DNA from: an uncultured Clostridia bacterium
Lineage (GTDB): Bacteria > Bacillota > Clostridia > Christensenellales > Borkfalkiaceae
Direction: 5' to 3'
Length of the DNA stretch: 56,414 bases
Assembly (NCBI GenBank): GCA_944328445.1
Contig: CALVHO010000014.1
Location: forward strand, 1 to 56,414
Shown here: piece after piece, positions 33,101-39,141 of the stretch
Layout of the letters: every line of letters starts with the position of its first letter
Position numbering within the stretch: position 1 is the stretch's first letter
The notes under the pieces: model-generated
The model's input: the letters and a program-made list of their open reading frames with translations, nothing else
Told to the model about the DNA's origin: nothing
Database searches by the model: none
Position numbers and translations under genes: made by a program

Positions 33101-33668
33101 GGACGGCAGCCTGTACGCCGTGAACGGTGCCACCGACCCCGAAACGGGGCTGCCCGTGCCCGTCGAAGGCAAGACGGCCGTCCCGGCCTACTTTGACGAA
33201 AGCGGCAAGCTGTATATCTACCGCGAAAACGAGGCGGCGGGCGGCGCCTCGCAGCTTTGGGACGTGGCAGAGCAAACCTTTGTGAGCGGCGTCGAGGCCG
33301 CGCCCCGCTACGCCGCCGACAGGACGCAGGCCGTGCCCGAAGAAGGCACCAAGCTGTATTCCTACGGGCAGGTGACGGGGCTTTGGAAGTACCTGCTGCT
33401 CGACGAAAACGGCGTCGAGGCGCAGTGCTCGCTGCAAAACGCGGGTTCGCTCATCACCAACATGCGCGCCAACATCAACCGCGCGACGCTGGCAGAGCTC
33501 GTAAACGACGGCATGCTGACCATCCGCCCGCCCGAAGACATGACGGTGGAAGAAGTGCTCGCCTACGAGATAAAGATCTCCGGCTCCGCCTACGCGGGCC
33601 GCACGCTGGGCAGCCTGACCATCAACGAGATGCTCTCGCTGATGCTTTCCGTCCTGGTGCAGCCCTGA
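30111..33668 (+). CDS. Large tyrosine-rich membrane-anchored protein, unknown function
   Basis: 1185 residues. A single N-terminal membrane segment (about 11-34, preceded by Arg/Lys) without a clear cleavage site suggests a signal anchor with the bulk outside the cell. A Gly/Glu/Ala-rich acidic linker lies near 284-325. The motif L/M-T-(L/I/V)-x-(E/D/Q)-(L/I/V) recurs: TIEDVV 58, TLQDLI 76, TLEKM 498, TINDL 624, TLGQVL 638, TVEEIL 671, TLQELF 706, TVEEVL 1144, TINEML 1170. The stretches between are Tyr/Asp/Gly-rich with short beta-like repeats (YYGADGSLYAV). No sortase signal, SLH or enzyme motif seen. GAGG precedes the ATG. Possibly a cell-envelope structural protein (inference). Confidence 0.75.
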   Translation: MVRSNASIPGKILLILLTVVFTIAALAGTIVVVYKTVKVRDLGNLLSEDLIDQNYDGTIEDVVQTIAGKFGDGTLTLQDLIDISPALGSALDALVGNLENVGLFRVDKAALYSTPVTGITGSLRSVLIITGTLNDLASTAGFALPDLPVITGGQAGQATMYTRANEDGSGKIDDEFAFSSTGYAYHTRTPFYTANYTERVEAGQTEEGDPVYTEEEHPIVQWTQKKLYSLQGLEKRGTDLYYGGHLLYLRTKYTETDEGGVTAERYTYTRLTTGNDAVYSLLEQGAEETPEAGGDPAGGETPAAGADNEGAGEGEDAPEAAPALYDATFALRKGEGREEDIVFLGGLNDTDADYEAVPLAPVTAEGGQEAMTVSLPEVAAQYRYTPLFAQLDAAPAEGSTYTEWNGKYYVPVNTYDAETGRYALDADNGGFLIADAYRDGQPLYALEYETGEALTLDEAQALAAKNVPVYVKTEGLASLPLVYAINALSDALDTDTLTLEKMDGYFGLNFADNALMQELLYVPFAYLSDSMQATLNNIALEDVLDLNADSSKTMLYLAYGEEGVGYEIAETVDEETGEVTGRELIVHERKTVGSVTTATETMHIGDLLEGESSSPLLAAVRDWTINDLSNDAKIDSLTLGQVLTVNESSPNILQQLADVCLGDISSAVDTLTVEEILGSDAIDGDPVLELLRTSSLETMADDVKALTLQELFADEVYEYHTVGTITPAGEGSAAPNRADYAALQTLYGQNVNVYGAENLYVRENNTYRTYEAFKAAYDAAYVDGTPEGEDYAGAVPQALFSPYYKLTESDIANGYYDGAPLYYLAAETATGEDGTQATTYAMRLATEVTGWKLPETLPEGVTAGTAFGVRVAVTDGEGNITGYKYETVTTDGNSDYYDAGRGMYLVSALYYRDAASQAVKALSLTPADYGLKSDLQDGAALFARRVYTGTYSASALYTQTGLYRYDPVAERYRLLPLAAVYADAENPSKVALYYYGADGSLYAVNGATDPETGLPVPVEGKTAVPAYFDESGKLYIYRENEAAGGASQLWDVAEQTFVSGVEAAPRYAADRTQAVPEEGTKLYSYGQVTGLWKYLLLDENGVEAQCSLQNAGSLITNMRANINRATLAELVNDGMLTIRPPEDMTVEEVLAYEIKISGSAYAGRTLGSLTINEMLSLMLSVLVQP

Positions 33669-33768
33669 CACCGCGCCAAGAGGCACGGCGGGAACGAAGC
33701 GCCCGCCGCCCGCGCGGGCGCGCCTGCCAAAAATGTGCCCGCTTTTTGCCCGCGCGGATGAAAAATCA

Positions 33769-33797
33769 TTGACTTTTGCAGGAAAACATCCTATAAT
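33769..33797 (+). promoter_or_regulatory. rpsF operon promoter
   Basis: TTGACT (33769-33774), 17-bp spacer, TATAAT (33792-33797). Leader of about 70 nt. Confidence 0.85.
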
Positions 33798-33804
33798 ATT
33801 GCTA

Positions 33805-33873
33805 CTGTGCCCGCAAAAACGGGCGCAAAAGCCTTGCGTGCCAAGCACGCCGAATACGACCGGGAGGTGAAAA
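33805..33873 (+). promoter_or_regulatory. Candidate S6:S18 autoregulatory leader
   Basis: The leader carries a hairpin GCGTGC-CAA-GCACGC directly followed by CCGAA and CCGGGAGG. In many bacteria the S6:S18 pair represses rpsF by binding a CCG element in this leader. Only position and the CCG trinucleotide support this here; I could not verify the full consensus. Confidence 0.35.
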
Positions 33874-33874
33874 C

Positions 33875-34156
33875 ATGAAATACGAGATGTTGTATCTGAT
33901 CGACTCGTCCGTTCCCGACGAGGGGAAAGACGCGCTCGTCGCCAAGTTTGAAGGCATCGTCTCCGAACTGGGCGGCAAGGTGCTCTCCACCGACAAGTGG
34001 GGCGTCAAAAAGCTCGCCTATCCCATCAACTACAAGACCGATGCGTACTATGTGTTGATGACGTTCGATGCAAACGGCGACGCCGTGAAAGAGCTCGACC
34101 GCATCGCGGGCATTACCGACGAAGTGATGCGCCGCATGATCAGCAAAGCGCACTGA
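33875..34156 (+). CDS. rpsF: 30S ribosomal protein S6
   Basis: 93 residues, normal length. Family signatures MKYEMLYLID at the N terminus and the WGVKKLAYPI region (residues 47-56). Binds S18 and central-domain 16S rRNA. GGGAGGTG ribosome site. First of the conserved rpsF-ssb-rpsR operon. Confidence 0.98.
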   Translation: MKYEMLYLIDSSVPDEGKDALVAKFEGIVSELGGKVLSTDKWGVKKLAYPINYKTDAYYVLMTFDANGDAVKELDRIAGITDEVMRRMISKAH

Positions 34157-34164
34157 GGTGGGTC

Positions 34165-34572
34165 ATGAACAAAGTTTTTTTGATCGGTAACCTGACCCGC
34201 GATCCCGAATTGTCCGAGACCAACAGCGGGGTGCCCGTGTGCCGCTTCGGCATCGCCGTCAACCGCCGCTTTTCGGCGCAGGACGGCGAACGCCAGACCG
34301 ACTTTTTCAACGTGACGGCCTGGCGCGCACTCGGCGAGACCGTCGCGCGCTACACCCGCAAGGGCCAAAAGGTGGCCGTGACGGGCAGCATCCAGATGCG
34401 CACCGTCGAGGACAACAGCGGCCAGAAGCGCACCTTCGTCGACATCGTTGCCGACGATGTCGAATTTCTGACGCCCAAGGGAAGCAGCGGCGACGACGGC
34501 TATTCCGCGCCCGCGCCCAAAAAGAAGCCCGCGCTCGAAGCCTTCGACGACGATTCGGACATCCCCTTTTGA
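34165..34572 (+). CDS. ssb: Single-stranded DNA-binding protein
   Basis: 135 residues: OB fold (MNKVFLIGNLTRDPEL, FFNVTAWRALGE), a short linker, and the acidic C-terminal tip DDDSDIPF used to recruit replication and repair partners. ATG 34165 lies 8 nt after rpsF. The linker is short compared with the usual 160-residue proteins. Confidence 0.98.
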   Translation: MNKVFLIGNLTRDPELSETNSGVPVCRFGIAVNRRFSAQDGERQTDFFNVTAWRALGETVARYTRKGQKVAVTGSIQMRTVEDNSGQKRTFVDIVADDVEFLTPKGSSGDDGYSAPAPKKKPALEAFDDDSDIPF

Positions 34573-34600
34573 TGACCAAATTTGAAAAGGAGTAAATGAA

Positions 34601-34849
34601 ATGGACGAGAAACCCGCCGTGAAGCGGCCCATGCGCAGGGGCCCCCGCCGCAAGGTGTGCGCCTTCTGCCAGGAAAAAGTGGAATTTATCGACTACAAGG
34701 ACGTGAACCGTCTGAAAAAGTACATCACCGAGGGCGGCAAGATCCTCCCCCGCCGCATGAGCGGTACCTGCGCCATGCACCAGAGGGAGCTTTCCAACGC
34801 CATCAAAAAGGCGCGCATCGTCGCGCTGCTCCCCTTCCGCGGAGAGTAA
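34601..34849 (+). CDS. rpsR: 30S ribosomal protein S18
   Basis: 82 residues. The N-terminal CAFC with a later Cys and His (GTCAMHQ) form the zinc-binding C+ type. AAGGAG lies 8 nt upstream. Last gene of the operon, then a terminator. Confidence 0.98.
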   Translation: MDEKPAVKRPMRRGPRRKVCAFCQEKVEFIDYKDVNRLKKYITEGGKILPRRMSGTCAMHQRELSNAIKKARIVALLPFRGE

Positions 34850-34858
34850 AAACCCCGA

Positions 34859-34886
34859 CGGCCGCACGCTCGTGCGGCCGTTTTTT
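34859..34886 (+). terminator. rpsF-ssb-rpsR terminator
   Basis: 9-bp stem CGGCCGCAC with GTGCGGCCG, loop GCTC, then TTTTTT. Confidence 0.9.
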
Positions 34887-34980
34887 CGCCCGTAGGCGGG
34901 CCCGCGCGAAAAAGCGGCCCAGCGCGTTCCGCCGACAAAGCGGAACAAAACGGCCCGCCGCGGCCGCACCGAGGACTGCC

Positions 34981-35607
34981 ATGGAATTTTACGATGCCGT
35001 GAACGCGCGCAGGACGGCGCGCGAATTTTTGCAAAAGGACGTCCCCTTCGACGCCGTCAAAAGGATCTTGGAGGCGGGCAACAAGGCGCCAACCTGGGAC
35101 CACAACCGCAGCTGGCAGTACATCGTGCTGCAAACGGACGAGGAAAAGGACTACGCCTTTGCCGAGGCGAAAGCGATCGCGGAAAAATTCGACGCCGAGA
35201 GATACCTGAACATGCCCCGCGCGTACCCGATCACGCCCGGGCAGAAGATGTACGGCTATGCCATGCCCCGCCAGTTTTCCATGCTCAAAGGCGCGCCGTA
35301 CGTGGTCATCCCCCTGTTCAAGGCAAAGACGGTCAAAGACGGGGCGCTTTCCGCGCTGAACCCCTTCGCCACGGCGTGGTGCGTGATCGAGAACATCTTT
35401 CTTGCGGCCGCGGCCGAAGGGCTGGCCTGCTCGGTGCGCATCCCGCTCGACAAGGAGCACGACGCCGTGAAGGAGCGGTTGAAGGTACCGCCTTCCTACC
35501 GCATCCCCGCCTTCATCGGCATCGGCTATGCGGACCCGTCCGCGCCGCGTTTGGAACAGCGCGAGCCCGACCTCGGCAAGCAGATCCGCTTCGGGAAATG
35601 GAAATGA
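34981..35607 (+). CDS. Nitroreductase-family flavoprotein
   Basis: 208-residue FMN-binding fold. The N-terminal NARRTAREF motif binds FMN phosphate; NKAPTWDHNRSWQYIV and the C-terminal IPAFIGIGYAD are family-typical. It probably reduces a nitro- or quinone-like substrate with NAD(P)H; the physiological substrate is unknown. ATG 34981 follows the rpsR terminator by about 95 nt. Ends with its own strong terminator. Confidence 0.9.
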   Translation: MEFYDAVNARRTAREFLQKDVPFDAVKRILEAGNKAPTWDHNRSWQYIVLQTDEEKDYAFAEAKAIAEKFDAERYLNMPRAYPITPGQKMYGYAMPRQFSMLKGAPYVVIPLFKAKTVKDGALSALNPFATAWCVIENIFLAAAAEGLACSVRIPLDKEHDAVKERLKVPPSYRIPAFIGIGYADPSAPRLEQREPDLGKQIRFGKWK

Positions 35608-35633
35608 CACCGCGGCGGCCGCGCAAATTGCGT

Positions 35634-35675
35634 GCGGGCGGCGCGCACCTTTCGGTGCGCGCCGCCCGCTTTTTT
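35634..35675 (+). terminator. Nitroreductase gene terminator
   Basis: Perfect 16-bp stem (35634-35649 with 35654-35669), 4-nt loop, then TTTTTT. Confidence 0.9.
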
Positions 35676-35690
35676 GCTCTCCTATCACCG

Positions 35691-35723
35691 CCCCGCGCCT
35701 TCCGCATAGCGGAAGGCGCGGGG
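35691..35723. repeat. Second perfect hairpin without T-tract
   Basis: 15-bp stem CCCCGCGCCTTCCGC with its complement and a 3-nt loop. No T-tract on either side, so probably not a terminator. Role unknown. Confidence 0.6.
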
Positions 35724-35828
35724 CGGGCCTTATGCCGCATGGCCGGGGCGCAAATTTTTTGCCCTCCCTTTCGGCAAAATGTGCGCCCGTCCGACAAAAA
35801 CGGATATTTCGCGGCGGCACGGCATAGG

Positions 35829-35834
35829 TATAAT
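35829..35834 (+). promoter_or_regulatory. -10 box with leaderless geometry
   Basis: TATAAT is followed by GAAGGT and ATG at 35841 (6 nt between). The -35 region is poor (TTTCGC at 35807, 16-bp spacer). Confidence 0.5.
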
Positions 35835-35840
35835 GAAGGT

Positions 35841-36932
35841 ATGAATTACATCAAAAAGCTGTGCATCTTAAAACAGGTCTCCCCGGGCTTTGCCGCCGAC
35901 GGCAGGGCCGTTTCGGCACTGTTGACCTGCGAACAGTTTGCCGGCCGCGTGACGCTGACGCTGGCGATGATCGGCTTTGCGCCCCTGACGGCGGGGCGGT
36001 ACCGCTGCGTGGTCTGCGACGGGCACGGCACGGCCGAAGTGTTCGACGTGCCCTCCCCCGCAGGCGCCGCCGTGCGCCGCGAGAGCGCGCTCGACGTGGC
36101 CGACGGCTTGGGCTGCGCCGTGTTTTTCGTGCACGGGCACGCCGCCTGCGCCGCCTTCGGCAAATGCGGAGACGGGGCCTATGACCTGAAACGCTTCGCC
36201 GCCCTGCTCGAAGCGGAAGAAGCCCCCGCCGCGAATGCCGCGAACGCCGCCGCCCGCGAGGGCAAGGGCAAACGATCCGCCAGCGGCGAGGATACGGCGG
36301 ACGCCGCGGGGAAAGGCACAGGCAAAAACGGCGGGCAAAAAGGAGCGGAGAGCGTTCATGACGCACAGAGCACAAAAGACGAGGCGGAGCCCGTTCACGC
36401 CGCGCCCCCGCCCGAGGGGTACGACGACGAGCTGGTGGCCGACGAAAACTATTACGCCTTTGCAAACGGAGGAGAGGATGGAAAAGACGAGGCAGACGGC
36501 CCTGCAAAAGCAGGCGAAACAGACACTGGAACGGATGCGCATGATCAAAGCCTATTCCGCTTCGCAGGCGCGGAAATGCTCCGAGAGGATGAGAGATCTT
36601 GCTACTACGATACGGTGAGGGCGGAGCTGGAAGGACTGTTCGCCAAATACCCGCCCGAAACGGCGCTCGAACAGAGCATCCCCCGCTCGCGCTGGGCGCG
36701 GGTCGACTTCGCCGCGGGCAAATACTATGTGGTGGGCGTCGTGCGCGGCGAAACGCAACCCCTGTACATCTGTTACGGCGTGCCCGCCGAGCGCCGCCAA
36801 AGCCCGCCCGAACCGTTGAAAAAGTACAGCTCGTACGTGCCCGTCTCCCTCTTCGCCCCCGACGGCAAGGGGTATTGGATGATGTTCCAGGACGCCGAAA
36901 CGGGCCGCTGCATCCACTTGACGCAGACCTGA
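35841..36932 (+). CDS. Unknown protein with two domains and a disordered linker
   Basis: 363 residues. The N-terminal 105 are beta-like and Cys/Gly-containing (FAGRVTLTLAMIGFAPL, CRCVVCDGHG-like region near 53-61). Then come about 110 residues of Ala/Glu/Lys/Gly low-complexity linker. The C-terminal 120 contain YYDTVRAELEGLFAKYPPE, ARVDFAAGKYYVVGVVRG and LYICYGVPAE. I do not recognise a named family; similar two-domain proteins with a variable linker occur in Clostridia genomes. No signal peptide. The start is fixed by the -10 box at 35829-35834, which predicts a leaderless or nearly leaderless mRNA. Confidence 0.7.
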   Translation: MNYIKKLCILKQVSPGFAADGRAVSALLTCEQFAGRVTLTLAMIGFAPLTAGRYRCVVCDGHGTAEVFDVPSPAGAAVRRESALDVADGLGCAVFFVHGHAACAAFGKCGDGAYDLKRFAALLEAEEAPAANAANAAAREGKGKRSASGEDTADAAGKGTGKNGGQKGAESVHDAQSTKDEAEPVHAAPPPEGYDDELVADENYYAFANGGEDGKDEADGPAKAGETDTGTDAHDQSLFRFAGAEMLREDERSCYYDTVRAELEGLFAKYPPETALEQSIPRSRWARVDFAAGKYYVVGVVRGETQPLYICYGVPAERRQSPPEPLKKYSSYVPVSLFAPDGKGYWMMFQDAETGRCIHLTQT

Positions 36933-37080
36933 ACCGCTCTCACGACGGCCCCTATCCTGCCGCTGCCCTGCCGACGGCCCGCCCCTGCCCCGCCGCCGAA
37001 ACGCCGCCATGCCCTTGCCCTGCCTCTGCCTTACCAAACTCCCCGACCGAACAAAAATCGGCCCCTTCCCCCATTCCCCG

Positions 37081-37116
37081 AAAAAGCCGCCGCGGCGCTT
37101 TACGCGCCGCGGCGGC
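37081..37116 (-). terminator. Terminator of the heptose operon
   Basis: Perfect 13-bp stem (37086-37098 with 37104-37116), 5-nt loop; AAAAA at 37081-37085 gives the T-run on the minus strand. Confidence 0.85.
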
Positions 37117-37124
37117 CTCGGTGT

Positions 37125-37703
37125 TCAGAGGGATGCGTCCTCTAAAATTTTCAAAACGGCTTCACGCAAGGAAGCGACGGCCTCCGCCTTGTCGATCCCT
37201 TTCGTTTTTTCTTTTTCTCTTAACCCATAGCCCGTAGGGACCAAAAACGCTTTTTTCATTCCGCTGTTTACGGCAAAAAGGACATCCGCTGCCTTATCTC
37301 CGACCATATACGAGGAGGAAAGATCGAGCCCCAAGTCTTTTGCCGCTTGCTCCGCCATGCCCGGCTTCGGTTTGCGGCAGGAACAATCGATCGCGTATTC
37401 CGCCACGCTCCCCGTTTCAAGATGAGGACAGTAGTAGACGGCGTCAACGGATGCGCCCGCCTCTTTCGCCATCGAGCAAAAACGCGCGTTGACGCGGCAC
37501 ACATCCTGCTCCGTCATCATACCGCGCGCGACCCCGGACTGATTGCTGACAACAACGATCAAAAAGCCGCTTTTCTTTAACGACCGCAAACACTCTATGG
37601 CATCATCAAAAAATACCACCTGCTCCGGATCTTTCAGATAATGCTTATCTTCGATCAAAGTGCCGTCTCTGTCAAAAAAGACGGCTTTTTTATTTGCTTC
37701 CAT
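37125..37703 (-). CDS. gmhB: D-glycero-beta-D-manno-heptose 1,7-bisphosphate 7-phosphatase
   Basis: HAD-family phosphatase, third step of ADP-heptose synthesis. 192 residues with the catalytic DRDGT (near 11), VVSNQSGVARG, the GmhB-specific zinc loop (CPH with a later CSCRKPKPGM) and VGDKAADVL. ATG 37703 overlaps the end of hldE by 14 nt. Last gene of the operon. The zinc loop separates it from generic HAD phosphatases and histidinol phosphatases. Confidence 0.93.
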   Translation of the reverse strand: MEANKKAVFFDRDGTLIEDKHYLKDPEQVVFFDDAIECLRSLKKSGFLIVVVSNQSGVARGMMTEQDVCRVNARFCSMAKEAGASVDAVYYCPHLETGSVAEYAIDCSCRKPKPGMAEQAAKDLGLDLSSSYMVGDKAADVLFAVNSGMKKAFLVPTGYGLREKEKTKGIDKAEAVASLREAVLKILEDASL

Positions 37704-39141
37704 ATGAATTTTTGATCTTTTCAATGATCGATGTCGTAGAAAGCCCCTCTTCCAGGCGCATAAAGGCGACCCGGCCGCCATACGACTCTATAAATTCTTG
37801 CCCGGCAACCGGTTGCTTGCTCTCCCAATCTTTGCCTTTTACCAAGACGTCGGGACGGACCGCATGAATAAGCGCTTCCGGCGTGTCCTCGTCAAAAATG
37901 ATCACATAATCGACGACCTCTAACCCCAGCAACAACGCCGCGCGGTCTTTTTCTCCGATGACAGGCCTCTTTTCCCCTTTGATGCGCCGCACGGACGCAT
38001 CGCTGTTCAGGCCGACGATCAAAACATCACCCAGCGCGCGGGCATGCCGAAACGAAGAAATATGCCCGGCGTGCAAAATATCGAAGCACCCGTTCGTAAA
38101 TACGATCTTCTTACCCTGTTGCCGCAGGCATTCTGCCAAAACTTCCGCATCTTTTTGCGCGACAACTTCTTTTTTGGAAATAGAATCGCCGATCAGTTCC
38201 ATCTTTGTTGCCGTCGCCGAGCCGAATTTTGAAACGACAACGGAAGCCGCGCGGTTTGCCATCTTGCAAGCCTGCGGGAAAGGGATCCCCGCGGCCAATG
38301 CGAGCGAAATTACCGAAACAACGGTATCGCCGGCGCCGGTCACATCGACAACTTCCTTGGCAAGAGCGGGAAAATCATCTTTATTCTTTTTGACCCCGGG
38401 AATAAGGGACATACCTTTTTCCGAACGGGTCACGAGCACATAATTTAACCCGTTTTCTTCCCGCAGCTTTTCGGCCGCAGCATAAAGCTCCTCTTCGCTT
38501 TCGACCTGCGAACCGGTCGCTTCCTTCAATTCTTTTACATTCGGCGTGCAGACCGTTGCTCCGTAATAACGGCTGTAATCTTTCCCCTTGGGATCGATCA
38601 CGACCTTTAACCCCCGTTTGCGGGCCCCTTGGATAAAAAACTGGGCACACTCCTGGGTAAAGGTCCCCTTGCCATAGTCGGACAACAAAACAATATCTGC
38701 GCGCCGGAAGATCTCCTCCTCGTGCGCGCGGAAAAAGCGCATGCACGCCCCCGACAGCGGCTCGATTTTTTCCTTATCGTAACGCAAAAACTGCTGAAAA
38801 CCGGAAACCACCCGCGTTTTAACAATGGTCGGCCTATTTTCGTCCCGAAAGATGCAAGAAACATCGGCCCCGCGGGCTTGCAACATCGAAAGAAGGTTAT
38901 CGCCCTCCCCGTCGGTACCAATGCAGCCGACGGCCATCGCTTCCCCTCCGAGCGCTAAAATATTATTGATAACATTGCCTGCGCCGCCTAAAACCTCTCG
39001 CTCGGAACGTACTTCGATCACGGGGACGGGCGCCTCGGGAGAAATGCGCCGCACCCCTCCTTCGATGTAACGGTCCACCATATAATCGCCGGCAACGAGG
39101 ACCCGTTTCCCTGCCAGCTTTTCCCAAATAATGTCATCCAT
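37690..39141 (-). CDS. hldE: Bifunctional heptose 7-phosphate kinase / heptose 1-phosphate adenylyltransferase
   Basis: 483 residues, full length for HldE. The N-terminal ribokinase-like domain (GGAGNVINNILALGG, catalytic DVTGAGDTVV near 265) makes heptose 1,7-bisphosphate. The C-terminal nucleotidyltransferase domain (TNGCFDILHAGHI near 350, KGEKRPVIGEKDR, VKGKDW) makes ADP-D-glycero-beta-D-manno-heptose. It overlaps the GT gene by 8 nt and gmhB by 14 nt. In Gram-negatives this feeds LPS core, and its intermediates trigger the ALPK1-TIFA pathway in host cells. No hldD epimerase lies nearby. Confidence 0.95.
   Translation of the reverse strand: MDDIIWEKLAGKRVLVAGDYMVDRYIEGGVRRISPEAPVPVIEVRSEREVLGGAGNVINNILALGGEAMAVGCIGTDGEGDNLLSMLQARGADVSCIFRDENRPTIVKTRVVSGFQQFLRYDKEKIEPLSGACMRFFRAHEEEIFRRADIVLLSDYGKGTFTQECAQFFIQGARKRGLKVVIDPKGKDYSRYYGATVCTPNVKELKEATGSQVESEEELYAAAEKLREENGLNYVLVTRSEKGMSLIPGVKKNKDDFPALAKEVVDVTGAGDTVVSVISLALAAGIPFPQACKMANRAASVVVSKFGSATATKMELIGDSISKKEVVAQKDAEVLAECLRQQGKKIVFTNGCFDILHAGHISSFRHARALGDVLIVGLNSDASVRRIKGEKRPVIGEKDRAALLLGLEVVDYVIIFDEDTPEALIHAVRPDVLVKGKDWESKQPVAGQEFIESYGGRVAFMRLEEGLSTTSIIEKIKNSYGSK

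Noticed and set aside
29553..33848. 1431-residue open frame on the minus strand
   Set aside because: Antisense to the 1185-residue anchored protein, which has a ribosome site, signal anchor and plausible composition. The antisense frame has no start signal or domain.
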